DNA of 64,000 nt from Ilumatobacter coccineus YM16-304 (lineage in GTDB: Bacteria; Actinomycetota; Acidimicrobiia; Acidimicrobiales; Ilumatobacteraceae): positions 558,001-622,000 of the forward strand of contig NC_020520.1 of the NCBI RefSeq assembly GCF_000348785.1. The letters run 5' to 3'. Below, piece by piece: positions 41,143-50,279 of the stretch. The position numbers and the translations under genes were made by a program. The notes beneath the pieces are model-generated. The model was not told where the DNA came from and ran no database searches. It saw only the letters and a list, made by a program, of their open reading frames with translations. The number at the start of each line of letters is the position of its first letter. The stretch's first letter is position 1.

Positions 41143-41859
41143 TCAGATGTCGCTTCGTTGGAACGTGGCGGTCGCCGCCGCGGTGAGCACGCCGATCGAG
41201 GCGAGCAGACCAAGCGATGCGGGGACGATCGACACGACGAGTTCTCCCGTGCCGCTGATCCACGACGTCACGTCGTTCGCGAGCGCTGACGGCGTGTACT
41301 TGCCGACCGCGGGGATGAGCGTGAGCAGCGGACCGACGATGATCATGACGCCGAGGGCGCCGAGCATCGCGTACGTGTCGCTTCGCAGCAGGATGCTGAG
41401 GATGAACGCGATCGACGCAATCACGAGTGCGAAGAACCCGTCGCTCAGCACGCTGCGCAACACGCCGTCCCACACGATCGTCTCGCCGAAGGATGCGGCC
41501 GACGCCAGGGATGCGAGCGCACCGACACCGACAGCGATCGACACGCCGGCGATCAGCGCGACGAGTCCGGTGGCGGCCTTGGTGGCGATGAGTCGACCGC
41601 GGCGGGCATCGTTGCCGAGCACGCGACGAAGCGTGCCCTGTCGATACTCGTGCCCGATCATCCAGCCGCCGAACACGGTGGCCAGCAGCGGTGTGAGGAT
41701 TCCGCTCACGCCGATGTAGGCATCCATGAGCCCGGTGGTGTCGTCGGGCGACTTGATGGCGAAGTAGATCGGCGCGATCAGGAGCGAGGCGATCAGGATC
41801 GCGAGGAGCACCCATGGTGTGCGGTGGGTGCGGAGCTTGAACAGTTCGGTGCGGATCAT
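41143..41859 (-). CDS. ABC-2 type permease
   Basis: 238 residues with six TM helices (TPWVLLAILIASLLIAPIYF; GLVALIAGVSIAVGVGALASL; ALVIASIAFILSILLRSD; SIVPASLGLLASIGVLTAAA). N-terminal MIRTELFKLRTHRT is typical of BcrB/NatB-like permeases. ATGA overlap with the upstream ATPase gene. Confidence 0.88.
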   Translation of the reverse strand: MIRTELFKLRTHRTPWVLLAILIASLLIAPIYFAIKSPDDTTGLMDAYIGVSGILTPLLATVFGGWMIGHEYRQGTLRRVLGNDARRGRLIATKAATGLVALIAGVSIAVGVGALASLASAASFGETIVWDGVLRSVLSDGFFALVIASIAFILSILLRSDTYAMLGALGVMIIVGPLLTLIPAVGKYTPSALANDVTSWISGTGELVVSIVPASLGLLASIGVLTAAATATFQRSDI

Positions 41860-42857
41860 GATGCGGCTTTCTGAGTCGGGGTGTCGTGCTGAGCGGGGTC
41901 TGGCTGTTGGCGAACGAGGTCGAGAAAGGCGTCTTCGAGCGACACGACCGGCTGATTGATCGACGAGGCGAAGACGTCCGACGAGGCGAGCAGACGGTTG
42001 AGGTCGCGTCCGCCGACCTCGGGTGGCGGTTCGATCACGAAGGTCGTGCCGATCCGTTCGACCACCACCAGACCGGCCGCGCTGAGCGCGGCTCCGGCTC
42101 GGACCGTTTCGTCGTCGCCGACGGTGACGTGGAAGACGTGCTGTGAACGCCCCGAGAGAATGTCGCTCGTCGTGCCCTGCGCGACCGTCCGGCCGTTGGC
42201 GAGGATGACGAGCTGGTCGCAGGCCTGTTGGACCTCGGCGAGTTGATGGGACGACACCAGCACGGTCGTCCCGGACTCCGGGAGCCGTCCCATCAACCTG
42301 CGGATCTCGATGATGCCGCTCGGATCGAGACCGTTTCCGGGCTCGTCGAGGATCACGAGTTCGGGGCTGCCGACCAGCGTGATCGCGATGCCGAGCCGTT
42401 GACGCATGCCCAGCGAGTAGCCGCGAGGTCGGTCGTCGGCTCGGTCCGCGAGGTCGACGAGGCGGAGCAGTTCGTCGACCTCGTCGTCGTCGACGGAGCC
42501 GCTGACCGCGAGGGCCTGGTACTGCAGGTTCTGGCGAGCGGTGAGGCGGTCGTAGATCGGCGGGGCCTCGATCATGGAGCCGACCCGACGGAGGGCGTCA
42601 CCCCAGCGAGGTTCGCCGATCGTTCGTCCGAGGAGCGAGATGTCGCCACCGGTCGGTCGGACGAGTCCGAGCAGCATCTTCATCGTGGTGGTCTTGCCGG
42701 CGCCGTTCGGCCCGATGAGGCCGACCACCTGGTTGCGCGGGATCGAGAACGACAGGTCGTCGACGACGACGTGCTCGCCGTACCGCTTCGACAGGTGGCG
42801 GACTTCGCACGGGCTGTCGGTCGAACCGGACGGTCGGGGTTGGGGAGGAGCGTTCAT
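41856..42857 (-). CDS. ABC transporter ATPase, BcrA/CcmA type
   Basis: 333 residues. Walker A GLIGPNGAGKTTTMK, signature YSLGMRQRLGI, Walker B LVILDEPGNGLD, switch His in SSHQ. C-terminal domain VERIGTTFVIEPPPEVG is typical of drug/peptide exporters. ATG 42857 (MNAPPQ) preferred; ATG 42866 possible. With the permease it forms an exporter divergent from the two-component system at 42999. Confidence 0.92.
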   Translation of the reverse strand: MNAPPQPRPSGSTDSPCEVRHLSKRYGEHVVVDDLSFSIPRNQVVGLIGPNGAGKTTTMKMLLGLVRPTGGDISLLGRTIGEPRWGDALRRVGSMIEAPPIYDRLTARQNLQYQALAVSGSVDDDEVDELLRLVDLADRADDRPRGYSLGMRQRLGIAITLVGSPELVILDEPGNGLDPSGIIEIRRLMGRLPESGTTVLVSSHQLAEVQQACDQLVILANGRTVAQGTTSDILSGRSQHVFHVTVGDDETVRAGAALSAAGLVVVERIGTTFVIEPPPEVGGRDLNRLLASSDVFASSINQPVVSLEDAFLDLVRQQPDPAQHDTPTQKAAS

Positions 42858-42986
42858 GGGTGCCATCGTGCGCTCGACGTCATGACGACGGGCATGGCCT
42901 GTCGGCTGTTCTTCCCTGGCCGAAAGTACGAGTTGCGCGATCGGCGTATCGGCCGCTGGGCGGATGGCCTGTTTCCACCGTCTGGC

Positions 42987-42992
42987 TACCGT
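42987..42992 (+). promoter_or_regulatory. -10 box TACCGT for histidine kinase
   Basis: TACCGT ends 6 nt before GTG 42999, no Shine-Dalgarno. Leaderless. Confidence 0.45.
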
Positions 42993-42998
42993 GGCGAC

Positions 42999-44135
42999 GT
43001 GCGAGTGCAGCTCTCTGACCGGTTCGACGCGGTGGCCGTCGTCGAGCCGATCCCACCCAGGCGAGTCTGGGACTGGGTGCTCGCGGGGCTGCTGGCACTG
43101 GCCGCGATCGGGTTCGTCGTCGTCGACGATTCGCTCCCGCTGTGGGCGCAGACCGTGCCGGCGGCGATCGCCGTCGGGTTCGTCCCGTTCCGCCGACGCA
43201 TTCCGTTGACGGCCGTCGCAACGGTGAGCATCGCCGCAGCAGCCAGCGTCGCGATCGCACTCCGTGACACGGAGTCACTCGATGTCGGGTCGCCTGCCGG
43301 CCTCGCCGACGTGGTGCTGTTCTACGCGCTCTGTCGATGGTCGACGCCGTTGCGCGTCGCTGCCGGTTTCGTCCTGAGCGTCGGGAGCGAGACGATCATC
43401 CAGTGGTCGGCGGGCCGCCTGCAGAGCGAGGACTGGATCCTGGTGTTCCCCTGGCTCGTCGTGGCGGGGTTCGCGCTCGCGATGAGATACCGAGCGCGCC
43501 TGATCGAAGGCCGACACGAACAGGTGCGTCTGGCCGAGCGCAACTCGCTCGCCCGAGAACTCCACGACACGGTCGCTCACCACGTGTCGGCGATCGCGGT
43601 CCAGGCGCAGGCCGGGCAGTACGTGGTCGAGTCCGATCCCGCCGCCGCGGCCAAGGCCCTCGAGTCGATCGCAGCGATCGCCAACGACTCCATCGACGAG
43701 ATGCGGCGCATGGTCGGCATCTTGCGGAGCGACGACCACGACACCCGCAACGTCGCGCCCGCCACACTCGACGTGCTCGCAGCCCCCGACGGGCGGCCGG
43801 CCGTTCACGTGAGCGGCGACACGCGACTCGACGAACTCCCCGCCGGGGTCGGCGCAGCACTCTTCCGCATCGCACAGGAGTCGATCACCAACGCTCGACG
43901 CCACAGCCGTGACGTCACCTTCGTCGACGTCGCCGTCGAACGACACGCCGACCGAGTCGACATGACCGTCGACAACGACGGGGCGCCCACCACCCGCCAC
44001 TCCGGCAGCGGGTACGGCCAGGTCGGCATGCGGGAGCGAGCCGAAGCGCTCGGCGGCTCCTTCGAGTCGTCGGCGCGCTCGTCGCTCGGCTGGCGCACCC
44101 GCACGTCGATCCCACTGGCACGGGTCGGCCGATGA
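42999..44135 (+). CDS. NarL-type sensor histidine kinase (HisKA_3)
   Basis: About 378 residues. Four to six TM helices in the first 165 residues with little extracellular sequence, then the phosphoacceptor H-box (LARELHDTVAHHVSAIAVQAQAG) and an ATPase domain ending GYGQVGMRERAEALGGSFES. This short-loop, membrane-embedded type senses envelope stress (LiaS/DesK-like). Overlaps the response regulator by four bases. Confidence 0.9.
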   Translation: MRVQLSDRFDAVAVVEPIPPRRVWDWVLAGLLALAAIGFVVVDDSLPLWAQTVPAAIAVGFVPFRRRIPLTAVATVSIAAAASVAIALRDTESLDVGSPAGLADVVLFYALCRWSTPLRVAAGFVLSVGSETIIQWSAGRLQSEDWILVFPWLVVAGFALAMRYRARLIEGRHEQVRLAERNSLARELHDTVAHHVSAIAVQAQAGQYVVESDPAAAAKALESIAAIANDSIDEMRRMVGILRSDDHDTRNVAPATLDVLAAPDGRPAVHVSGDTRLDELPAGVGAALFRIAQESITNARRHSRDVTFVDVAVERHADRVDMTVDNDGAPTTRHSGSGYGQVGMRERAEALGGSFESSARSSLGWRTRTSIPLARVGR

Positions 44136-44776
44136 TCCGCGTGCTGATCGCCGACGACCAAGACCTGGTGCGCGCCGGCTTCCGCATGATCCTCGATGCC
44201 ACCGACGGCATCGACGTGGTGGGCGAAGCCGACAACGGTCGTGATGCCGTCACGAAGGCGCAGCACCTGCGCCCCGACGTCTGCCTGTTCGACATCCGGA
44301 TGCCCGAACTCGACGGCCTCGCAGCCACCGCCCTGATCGCCGGCCCCGATGTGGCCGAGCCGTTGAACGTGGTCGTCATCACGACGTTCGATCTCGACGA
44401 GTACGTCTACGGCGCGCTCCAAGCGGGAGCGATCGGGTTCCTGCTCAAGAACGCGGCCCCCGAGTTGCTCGTGGCCGCGGTCCGCGCCGCCGCGAACGGA
44501 GACTCGCTGATCTCGCCCGAAATCACGACGCGACTGCTGGACCATGTGGTCGCACCGAACGCACCGTCGTCGCTGAGTGAGTCTCCGCTCACCGATCGCG
44601 AAACCGAAGTGGTCGCCGCCGTGGCGCGGGGCTTGTCGAACGCCGAGGTGGCGACCGAACTGCACGTGTCGGTCAGCACTGTCAAGGCCCACATCGCGGC
44701 AGCGATGTCGAAGCTCGACGCCCGAAACCGAGTCGAACTCGTGATCTGGGCGTACGAGCACGGCCTCTCCGGCTGA
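44132..44776 (+). CDS. NarL/LuxR-family response regulator
   Basis: 214 residues. Receiver domain with phosphoacceptor D54 (CLFDIRMPELDG), ADD acidic pocket at 8-9 and conserved Lys in GFLLKNAAPE; LuxR HTH at the end (LTDREREVVAAV variant LTDRETEVVAAVARGLSNAEVA, TVKAHIAAAMSKL). Expected to control the divergent ABC exporter. Confidence 0.92.
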   Translation: MIRVLIADDQDLVRAGFRMILDATDGIDVVGEADNGRDAVTKAQHLRPDVCLFDIRMPELDGLAATALIAGPDVAEPLNVVVITTFDLDEYVYGALQAGAIGFLLKNAAPELLVAAVRAAANGDSLISPEITTRLLDHVVAPNAPSSLSESPLTDRETEVVAAVARGLSNAEVATELHVSVSTVKAHIAAAMSKLDARNRVELVIWAYEHGLSG

Positions 44777-44902
44777 CCTTGCCCCGCCGTTCGCAGGTGA
44801 CCTCGCAGCGAGGCCGCGTGTTGGCCTTTCGGACAGGCGTACGAACCGATTCGTGGCCGACCGGCCGATGTGCGAATCAGCGTGCCTCCGCACGATGAGG
44901 TC

Positions 44903-46645
44903 ATGAAACAACACACCCCCAACGCTGCCCGCCACGACTCGAACCCGCGACTGCGACTCCTCTCGGTGCCGGTGCTGCTCAGCTTCGCGCTGGCCGCCGG
45001 CGCCTGCTCGAGCAACGGCATCACCGCACCGGAAACGACCACGACCGCCGCACCCACCAGCACGCCCATCACCGGCGCTCCACCCGCCAGCACGCCCACC
45101 TCGACCGCGCCCGACACGGTCGTCGACAACACGGCGTCGACCGACACATCACTCGCGCCCGAGCGCACGACTCCGCCCATCAGCACCCAAACCGACCAGC
45201 CCGATGCCGACAGCCAGAGCGATACCGACGGCGAACGCGCCCACGCCGACATCGTCGCCGACTTCTTCGCCGAGCTCGACGCGGAGAACTTCACTGGGAC
45301 AGTGATGGCGACGACGCCCGACGGCGTGTACAGCGCCGGCTTCGGTGCGGCAGACCGCTCGGCGGGAGTCGACAACGACGTCGACACCGTCTACGACATC
45401 GGGTCGCTCACCAAGCAGTTCACCGCTGCGGCCATCGTGCGTCTGGAGATGGACGGCCTGCTCTCGGTCGACGACAACATCGGCCAGTACGTCGACGGGC
45501 TCACCCCCGAACAGAGTGAGATCACCCTCCACCAACTGCTCACCCACACCTCGGGTGTTCCACATGGGTTGGGGCCCGACGACGAGGTCATCGGTCTTGC
45601 CGACTACATCGAGCGCGTCGCGAACTCCGAGTTCCCGGCGTCACCCGTCGGTGAGTACGCGTACTCGAACGTGGGGTACAGCCTGCTCGGCGCTGTTGTC
45701 GAGGCCGTCACCGGCGGTTCCTACGAGGCGTACCTGCGTGACGCGCTGTTCCTGCCGGCCGGCATGTTGCACACGGGCTACGTACTCGCCGACTGGACGG
45801 ACGCAACCATCGCCGTCGGGTACGTCGGCGACGAGGTCTTCGGGCGTCCGAACGAGCAGCCGTGGGCTGTCGATGGTCCGGGATGGAACCTGCGCGCGAA
45901 CGGCGGCCTGCTCTCGACCATGCCCGATCTACATCGATGGGACGCGGCGTTGCGCGGCGACGAGATCCTCGACGCAGATGCCAAGGCGAAGCTGTTCGCG
46001 CCGCACGTCGAAGTCGCCGGGGGCGACGGGGCACATTCCGGATACGGATGGAACGTCGTTCCGTTCGACGACGGCACGACGCTGATCACCCACGTTGGTG
46101 GCAACGGTGTCTTCTTCGCCGACTTCTATCGCTTCGTCGACCACGGCATCACGATCTCGATCGCGTCGAACGTGGCCGATCCGTTGGCATTCGACGTCGG
46201 CGGCGGCCTGGCCAGCATGCTCCTGCCCGAACTGTTCGCGGATGGTGTCTGCGAGCTCGATCCGACACCTGTCGACGCAGCGGCCGGGTTCGACCTCGTC
46301 GCCGACTTCCCCGACACCCCGGCTGGGCGTGCGATGGACAACTGGATCCAGCTCGTGCTCTCCGACAGCTCGAGCGACGCCGACGACCGGTCGATGCTCG
46401 TCGACTACGTGAAGCAGTCGATCGGCGACGGCTTCATCGACGAGCTGGGTTCCGAGACGGTGGCCGACATGATCACGTCACTCCAGGACACCCTCGACGG
46501 CTTCGACCTCGACCGCATCCATCAGGAAGACGACACGACGTTCCACGTCGTCGTCGCCGACCCGGACGGCAACGACGCCGTGATCTCGACCCGTCTCGAC
46601 GCCACTTCCCACCCGCGCGTCGACTGCATCGGCGTCTTCGTCTGA
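44903..46645 (+). CDS. Serine beta-lactamase-like lipoprotein (S12 family)
   Basis: 580 residues. Lipobox LAAGAC (C35), then a long Thr/Pro/Asp-rich linker to about residue 110. Beta-lactamase class C/DD-peptidase domain with S168-x-x-K171 (GSLTKQF), Y254-S-N (AYSNVGYS) and a THVGGNG strand near the end of the domain in place of KTG. A C-terminal about 140-residue domain follows. Probably a cell-envelope peptidase or esterase, not necessarily a lactamase. GAGG at -7. Confidence 0.85.
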   Translation: MKQHTPNAARHDSNPRLRLLSVPVLLSFALAAGACSSNGITAPETTTTAAPTSTPITGAPPASTPTSTAPDTVVDNTASTDTSLAPERTTPPISTQTDQPDADSQSDTDGERAHADIVADFFAELDAENFTGTVMATTPDGVYSAGFGAADRSAGVDNDVDTVYDIGSLTKQFTAAAIVRLEMDGLLSVDDNIGQYVDGLTPEQSEITLHQLLTHTSGVPHGLGPDDEVIGLADYIERVANSEFPASPVGEYAYSNVGYSLLGAVVEAVTGGSYEAYLRDALFLPAGMLHTGYVLADWTDATIAVGYVGDEVFGRPNEQPWAVDGPGWNLRANGGLLSTMPDLHRWDAALRGDEILDADAKAKLFAPHVEVAGGDGAHSGYGWNVVPFDDGTTLITHVGGNGVFFADFYRFVDHGITISIASNVADPLAFDVGGGLASMLLPELFADGVCELDPTPVDAAAGFDLVADFPDTPAGRAMDNWIQLVLSDSSSDADDRSMLVDYVKQSIGDGFIDELGSETVADMITSLQDTLDGFDLDRIHQEDDTTFHVVVADPDGNDAVISTRLDATSHPRVDCIGVFV

Positions 46646-46899
46646 TGGCCGCACTGCCGGGGTCACGCGACTCGACCGCCGACCACGACCGTTTGCCCGA
46701 TCGGCCGACCGGCTGGGTGCTCGGCGCCGCGGTGGGCGTCGGCAGCAGTCTCAGCGCCACGGTCGGCTCGGTCACCGGCGACTGGTCACGGGCATCGGTC
46801 GTCCTCGCCGCCTGCATCTCGCTCGGCGCGATCGCCGCGCTGCGGATCGGTCGTGGCTCGAGACGCACGAGGTCGCAGTCCCGTGCCACCTCGGAATGA
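46645..46899 (+). CDS. Small two-TM membrane protein
   Basis: 84 residues starting on the last base of the preceding stop (TGATG), so coupled to the S12-type lipoprotein. Two hydrophobic segments (GWVLGAAVGVGSSLSATVG; ASVVLAACISLGAIAALRIG) and a basic tail RGSRRTRSQSR. No family recognised. Confidence 0.55.
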   Translation: MAALPGSRDSTADHDRLPDRPTGWVLGAAVGVGSSLSATVGSVTGDWSRASVVLAACISLGAIAALRIGRGSRRTRSQSRATSE

Positions 46900-46949
46900 T
46901 CGACGGCAGGTGCATGCCGTGAGTCGGAGTGCTCAGGTCATTGGAGTGC

Positions 46950-47111
46950 TCAGGTCAGTGGTGTGGGACCGGGCTCCGGAACGTCCGGATCCGGGTCGGG
47001 CACCGGTGGGATGACCGGCTCGTGGCCGGGGTCGGGATCGGGGATCGTCGGCGTGTGCGTCGGATCGGGGTCGGGGATGATCGGATCGGGATTCGATGGC
47101 ACATCGGACAT
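46950..47111 (-). CDS. Small Pro/Asp-rich protein (doubtful)
   Basis: 53 residues, MSDVPSNPDPIIPDPDP followed by repeated PDPDP units. No ribosome-binding site, and its 5' end lies inside a duplicated non-coding segment (47079-47240). The DPDP pattern is not random in composition, so it may be a small disordered protein, but translation is unproven. Confidence 0.3.
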   Translation of the reverse strand: MSDVPSNPDPIIPDPDPTHTPTIPDPDPGHEPVIPPVPDPDPDVPEPGPTPLT

Positions 47112-47240
47112 GCGCGGAACGTACCCAACTCTCGCCGCCGTATTCCTCGGCAGGCTGGTCACCCACCTGGAACGTGACCGGAATGCAGCGGGGCCGTACC
47201 GGTCCAGCGTTCGAAGGCACGGTGAACGACGGCTGGTCGG
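47079..47240 (+). repeat. Direct repeat copy 1, carrying an AraC 3'-end remnant
   Basis: About 162 bp, roughly 85% identical by eye to 50121-50279, same orientation. Shared blocks include GATCGGATCGGG, GTATTCCTCGGC and CTGGAACGTGACCGGAATGC. Read on the minus strand its right part is the last codons of the AraC-type gene at 50200 (DQPSFT..AFERWTG) with a one-base deletion, so it is a broken gene end. Confidence 0.85.
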
Positions 47241-47285
47241 AGCAGCACAGGGCGTGACATGCCGCCACGGGAGCTCGGACGCGAC

Positions 47286-47315
47286 GGTGGGGCGCCGCCG
47301 AAGCAGCGCCCCACC
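47286..47315 (-). terminator. katG terminator with UUCG tetraloop
   Basis: 13-bp stem (GGTGGGGCGC outer arm perfectly paired, one G-T wobble near the tip) closed by TTCG as read on the minus strand, 24 bp past the katG stop. Extra-stable tetraloop, no T-run. Confidence 0.75.
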
Positions 47316-47338
47316 GGACGTCTCGGAATCGAGTCGGG

Positions 47339-49543
47339 TCAGTCGAGGTCGAAGCGGTCGTTCTCCATGACCGTGACCCAGCCGTCGATGAAGTGGCGGA
47401 TCATGTCGCTCTCGCCACCGGCAGCGGCGAACTCCTCGGAGAGTGCACGCAGCTGGCTGTTCGCACCGAACACGAGGTCGACGCGGGTGCCCTTCCACTT
47501 CGGCTCGTCGGTCGCACGGTCACGGCCTTCGAAGACGTCGTCGCCCTCGCCGACCGGCGACCACAGGGTGCCCATGTCGAGCAGGTTGACGAAGAAGTCG
47601 TTGGTCAGCAGGCCCTTGCGGTCGGTGAATTCGCCGTAGCCGTCGCCACCCACGCTCGCACCGAGCACTCGCAGACCACCGACGAGGGCGGTCATCTGCG
47701 GAGCGGTCAGGTTCAGCATGAACGCCTTGTCGATGAGCATGTGCTCGGTCGGAACGTTGCCCTGCTTCTTGACGTAGTTGCGGAAGCCGTCAGCGTTCGG
47801 CTCGAGCCACGAGAACGACTCGACATCGGTGCTCTCCTGGCTGGCATCGGTGCGACCCGGGGTGAACGGAACCGACACGTCGTGGCCGGCCGCCTTGGCG
47901 GCAGCTTCCACAGCAGCCGAACCACCGAGCACGATGAGGTCGGAGAGCGACACCTTCGCGCCGCCCTTCGCGTTGAAGTCGGCCTGGATCTGCTCGAGCT
48001 TCGAGATGACCGGACCGACACCGGACTGCACGTTGATGTCCCAGTCGGTCATCGGCGACAGGCGGATGCGAGCGCCGTTGGCGCCGCCGCGGAAGTCGGT
48101 CTTGCGGTAGGTCGACGCAGCGGCCCACGCGGTCGAGATGAGCTGCTCGGTCGAGAGACCCGAGTCGAGCAACGTCGACTTCAGCTCGGCGATCTCGCTG
48201 TCGCCGATGAGCGCACCCTCGTGAGCGGGCACGTTGTCTTGCCAGACGTATTCCTCGCCCGGAACCTGCGGTCCGACGTAGCGGATCGCAGGGCCCATGT
48301 CGCGGTGCAACAGCTTGAACCAGGCGTTGGCGAATGCCTCGGCGAGCTGATCGGGGTTCTCGTAGTAGCGCTTCGAGATCTCGAGGTAGGCCGGATCGGT
48401 GATCATCGCCATGTCGGCGGTCGACATCGTCGGCTTCGTCTCGGGTGCACCCGGGGCGACGGGCGGAACCATGAATCCGTCGCGCACCGACTTGGGCTGC
48501 CACTGCTGGGCACCGGCCGGTGAGTGGACGAGTTCCCACTCGTGACCGAAGATCGTCTCGAGGTACGAGTTGTCCCACTGGGTCGGTGTCGGGGTCCAGG
48601 CTCCTTCGAGACCGGACGTGATGGTGTACTCGCCGAGCCCGGTTTCGTTGGTGTTCGCCCAGCCGAAGCCCTGCGCTTCGAGGCCGCCACCTTCCGGTTC
48701 GGCACCCACGGCGTCGGCCGGGCCGTTGCCGTGCATCTTGCCGAACGTGTGGCCGCCGACGACCAGTGCGACGGTCTCTTCGTCGTTCATGGCCATTCGG
48801 CTGAACGTTTCACGGATGTCCTGCGCCGACTTCATCGCGTCGGCGACACCGTTCGGGCCCTCGGGGTTGACGTAGATCAAGCCCATCTGCACGGCGGCGA
48901 GCGGGTTGTCGAGGAGACGGTTGCCGTCTTCGAACGAGCCGGTGTAGCGCTCGTCTTTGTCGCCGAGCCATTCGTTTTCGGGGCCCCAGTAGATGTCGTC
49001 TTCGGGTGCCCAGATGTCGGCGCGACCGAAGGCGAAGCCAGCGGTCGTGAAGCCCATCGTCTCGAGTGCGCGGTTGCCGGCGAAGACGAAGAGGTCGGCC
49101 CACGAGATCTGCTTGCCGTACTTCTGCTTGATCGGCAGGAGCAGGCGTCGGGCCTTGTCGAGGTTGCCGTTGTCGGGCCAGGAGTTGAGCGGGGCGTAGC
49201 GCTGGGCGCCGGTGCCGCCGCCGCCGCGGCCGTCACTGACACGGTAGGTGCCGGCGGCGTGCCAGCTCATGCGGATGAAGAAGCCGCCGTAGTGGCCCCA
49301 GTCGGCGGGCCACCAGTCTTGTGAGTCGGTCATCAGCGCGTCGACGTCGGCGGTGAGCGCCTCGACGTCGATTCCGGCGAATGCCTTGCGATAGTCGAAG
49401 TCGGGTCCGAAGGGGATCGAGTCGGGGTGGTTCTGGTGCAGGATTCGCAGGTTCAGCGAATTGGGCCACCACTTCTCGTTCGACTGGAACTCGGCGGAAG
49501 TGAGAGAGCCCCACTCTGCGGCGGGGGAAGCTTGGTCGGTCAT
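47339..49543 (-). CDS. katG: Bifunctional catalase-peroxidase KatG
   Basis: 734 residues, standard length. Distal heme side R91-M-S-W94-H95 in [13 protein letters not shown]; proximal His265 in [12 protein letters not shown]. The Met-Tyr-Trp crosslink needed for catalase activity should form from W94, Tyr224 ([13 protein letters not shown]) and Met250 (FSRM), with spacing as in known KatGs. Duplicate C-terminal peroxidase-like domain present. Removes hydrogen peroxide in the cytoplasm. AAGGAG 7 nt before ATG. Downstream of furA in the usual actinobacterial order. Confidence 0.98.
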   Translation of the reverse strand: MTDQASPAAEWGSLTSAEFQSNEKWWPNSLNLRILHQNHPDSIPFGPDFDYRKAFAGIDVEALTADVDALMTDSQDWWPADWGHYGGFFIRMSWHAAGTYRVSDGRGGGGTGAQRYAPLNSWPDNGNLDKARRLLLPIKQKYGKQISWADLFVFAGNRALETMGFTTAGFAFGRADIWAPEDDIYWGPENEWLGDKDERYTGSFEDGNRLLDNPLAAVQMGLIYVNPEGPNGVADAMKSAQDIRETFSRMAMNDEETVALVVGGHTFGKMHGNGPADAVGAEPEGGGLEAQGFGWANTNETGLGEYTITSGLEGAWTPTPTQWDNSYLETIFGHEWELVHSPAGAQQWQPKSVRDGFMVPPVAPGAPETKPTMSTADMAMITDPAYLEISKRYYENPDQLAEAFANAWFKLLHRDMGPAIRYVGPQVPGEEYVWQDNVPAHEGALIGDSEIAELKSTLLDSGLSTEQLISTAWAAASTYRKTDFRGGANGARIRLSPMTDWDINVQSGVGPVISKLEQIQADFNAKGGAKVSLSDLIVLGGSAAVEAAAKAAGHDVSVPFTPGRTDASQESTDVESFSWLEPNADGFRNYVKKQGNVPTEHMLIDKAFMLNLTAPQMTALVGGLRVLGASVGGDGYGEFTDRKGLLTNDFFVNLLDMGTLWSPVGEGDDVFEGRDRATDEPKWKGTRVDLVFGANSQLRALSEEFAAAGGESDMIRHFIDGWVTVMENDRFDLD

Positions 49544-49633
49544 CGGTGCTCCTTGGTGGTGTTGCTGGTGCTGGGTGGATGCCGGTCGGTCGACCGGGTG
49601 GTGGGGAGAATCTGAGTGGCGCGTGTGTGTCGA

Positions 49634-50062
49634 TCAGGCCTCGGCGGGCAGGGCCTGGCAGTCGGGGCAGATGCCCCAGTAGGTGACCTCGGCCTCGTCG
49701 ACGATGAAATCGCCGGAGTCGACGGGGATGAGGCAAGGCACCTCGCCGGTGGCGCAGTCGACATCGACGAGGCGGTCGCAGCGGCGGCAGACGAGGTGGT
49801 GGTGGTTGTCGCCCACACGGTCTTCGAACCGAGCCGACGAACCCGCCGGCTGAATTCGGCGGATGAGGTCGCGTTCGGTGAGCAGGGTCAGCGTGTCGTA
49901 CACCGACTGCCGAGAGATCGAACCGATCTCGAGTCGGACGTCGTCAGCGAGCTCTTGAGCGGTGGCGTGCGGGCGGGCTGAAACGGCGCGGAGCACAGCG
50001 AGGCGCTGGGCGGTCACGTTCAATCCGTGAGTGCGAAGCATGGCGACGGAGTCGGTGGTCAT
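49634..50062 (-). CDS. furA: FurA-type repressor of katG
   Basis: 142 residues. Winged helix (NVTAQRLAVLRAVSARPHATAQELADDV; ISRQSVYDTLTLL), metal cluster DNHHHLVCRRC (H87-H89, C92, C95) and a second Cys pair C132-P-D-C135 that complete the structural zinc site. Known FurA proteins autoregulate and repress katG, and derepress on peroxide. ATG 50062 is almost at the predicted transcription start, so the mRNA is leaderless or nearly so, as in mycobacteria. 90 bp separate it from katG. Confidence 0.95.
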   Translation of the reverse strand: MTTDSVAMLRTHGLNVTAQRLAVLRAVSARPHATAQELADDVRLEIGSISRQSVYDTLTLLTERDLIRRIQPAGSSARFEDRVGDNHHHLVCRRCDRLVDVDCATGEVPCLIPVDSGDFIVDEAEVTYWGICPDCQALPAEA

Positions 50063-50070
50063 CGGAATCC

Positions 50071-50099
50071 ATACAAGCACGAACTTTGGACTCTGTCAA
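50071..50099 (-). promoter_or_regulatory. furA-katG promoter
   Basis: Minus-strand TTGACA (50099-50094), exact 17-bp spacer, TTGTAT (50076-50071). The start point would fall 1-3 nt before the furA ATG. The AT-richer spacer (GAGTCCAAAGTTCG) is a probable FurA site. Confidence 0.7.
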
Positions 50100-50120
50100 G
50101 AACTGGATGATCGCCAGTGC

Positions 50121-50279
50121 GATCGGATCGGGCTCGGTGGGACATCGGACGTGCGCGGAACGGTGTCGACGCTCGCCGCTGTATTCCTCGGCCGGCTGGT
50201 CAACTGGAACGTGACCGGAATGCTGCGGGGGTCGTGCCGGTCCAGCGTTTGAAGGCACGCGTGAACGAGGTCTGGTCGG
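50121..50279 (+). repeat. Direct repeat copy 2, spanning the AraC gene end
   Basis: Intact partner of 47079-47240. It covers the last about 80 bp of the AraC-type gene and about 80 bp beyond its stop, up to the furA promoter. The two copies bracket furA-katG in direct orientation. Confidence 0.85.

Noticed and set aside
46929-47177. Plus-strand Gly/Arg frame opposite the Pro/Asp-rich frame
   Set aside because: Complement of the PDPDP repeat; arginine/glycine low complexity without ribosome-binding site.
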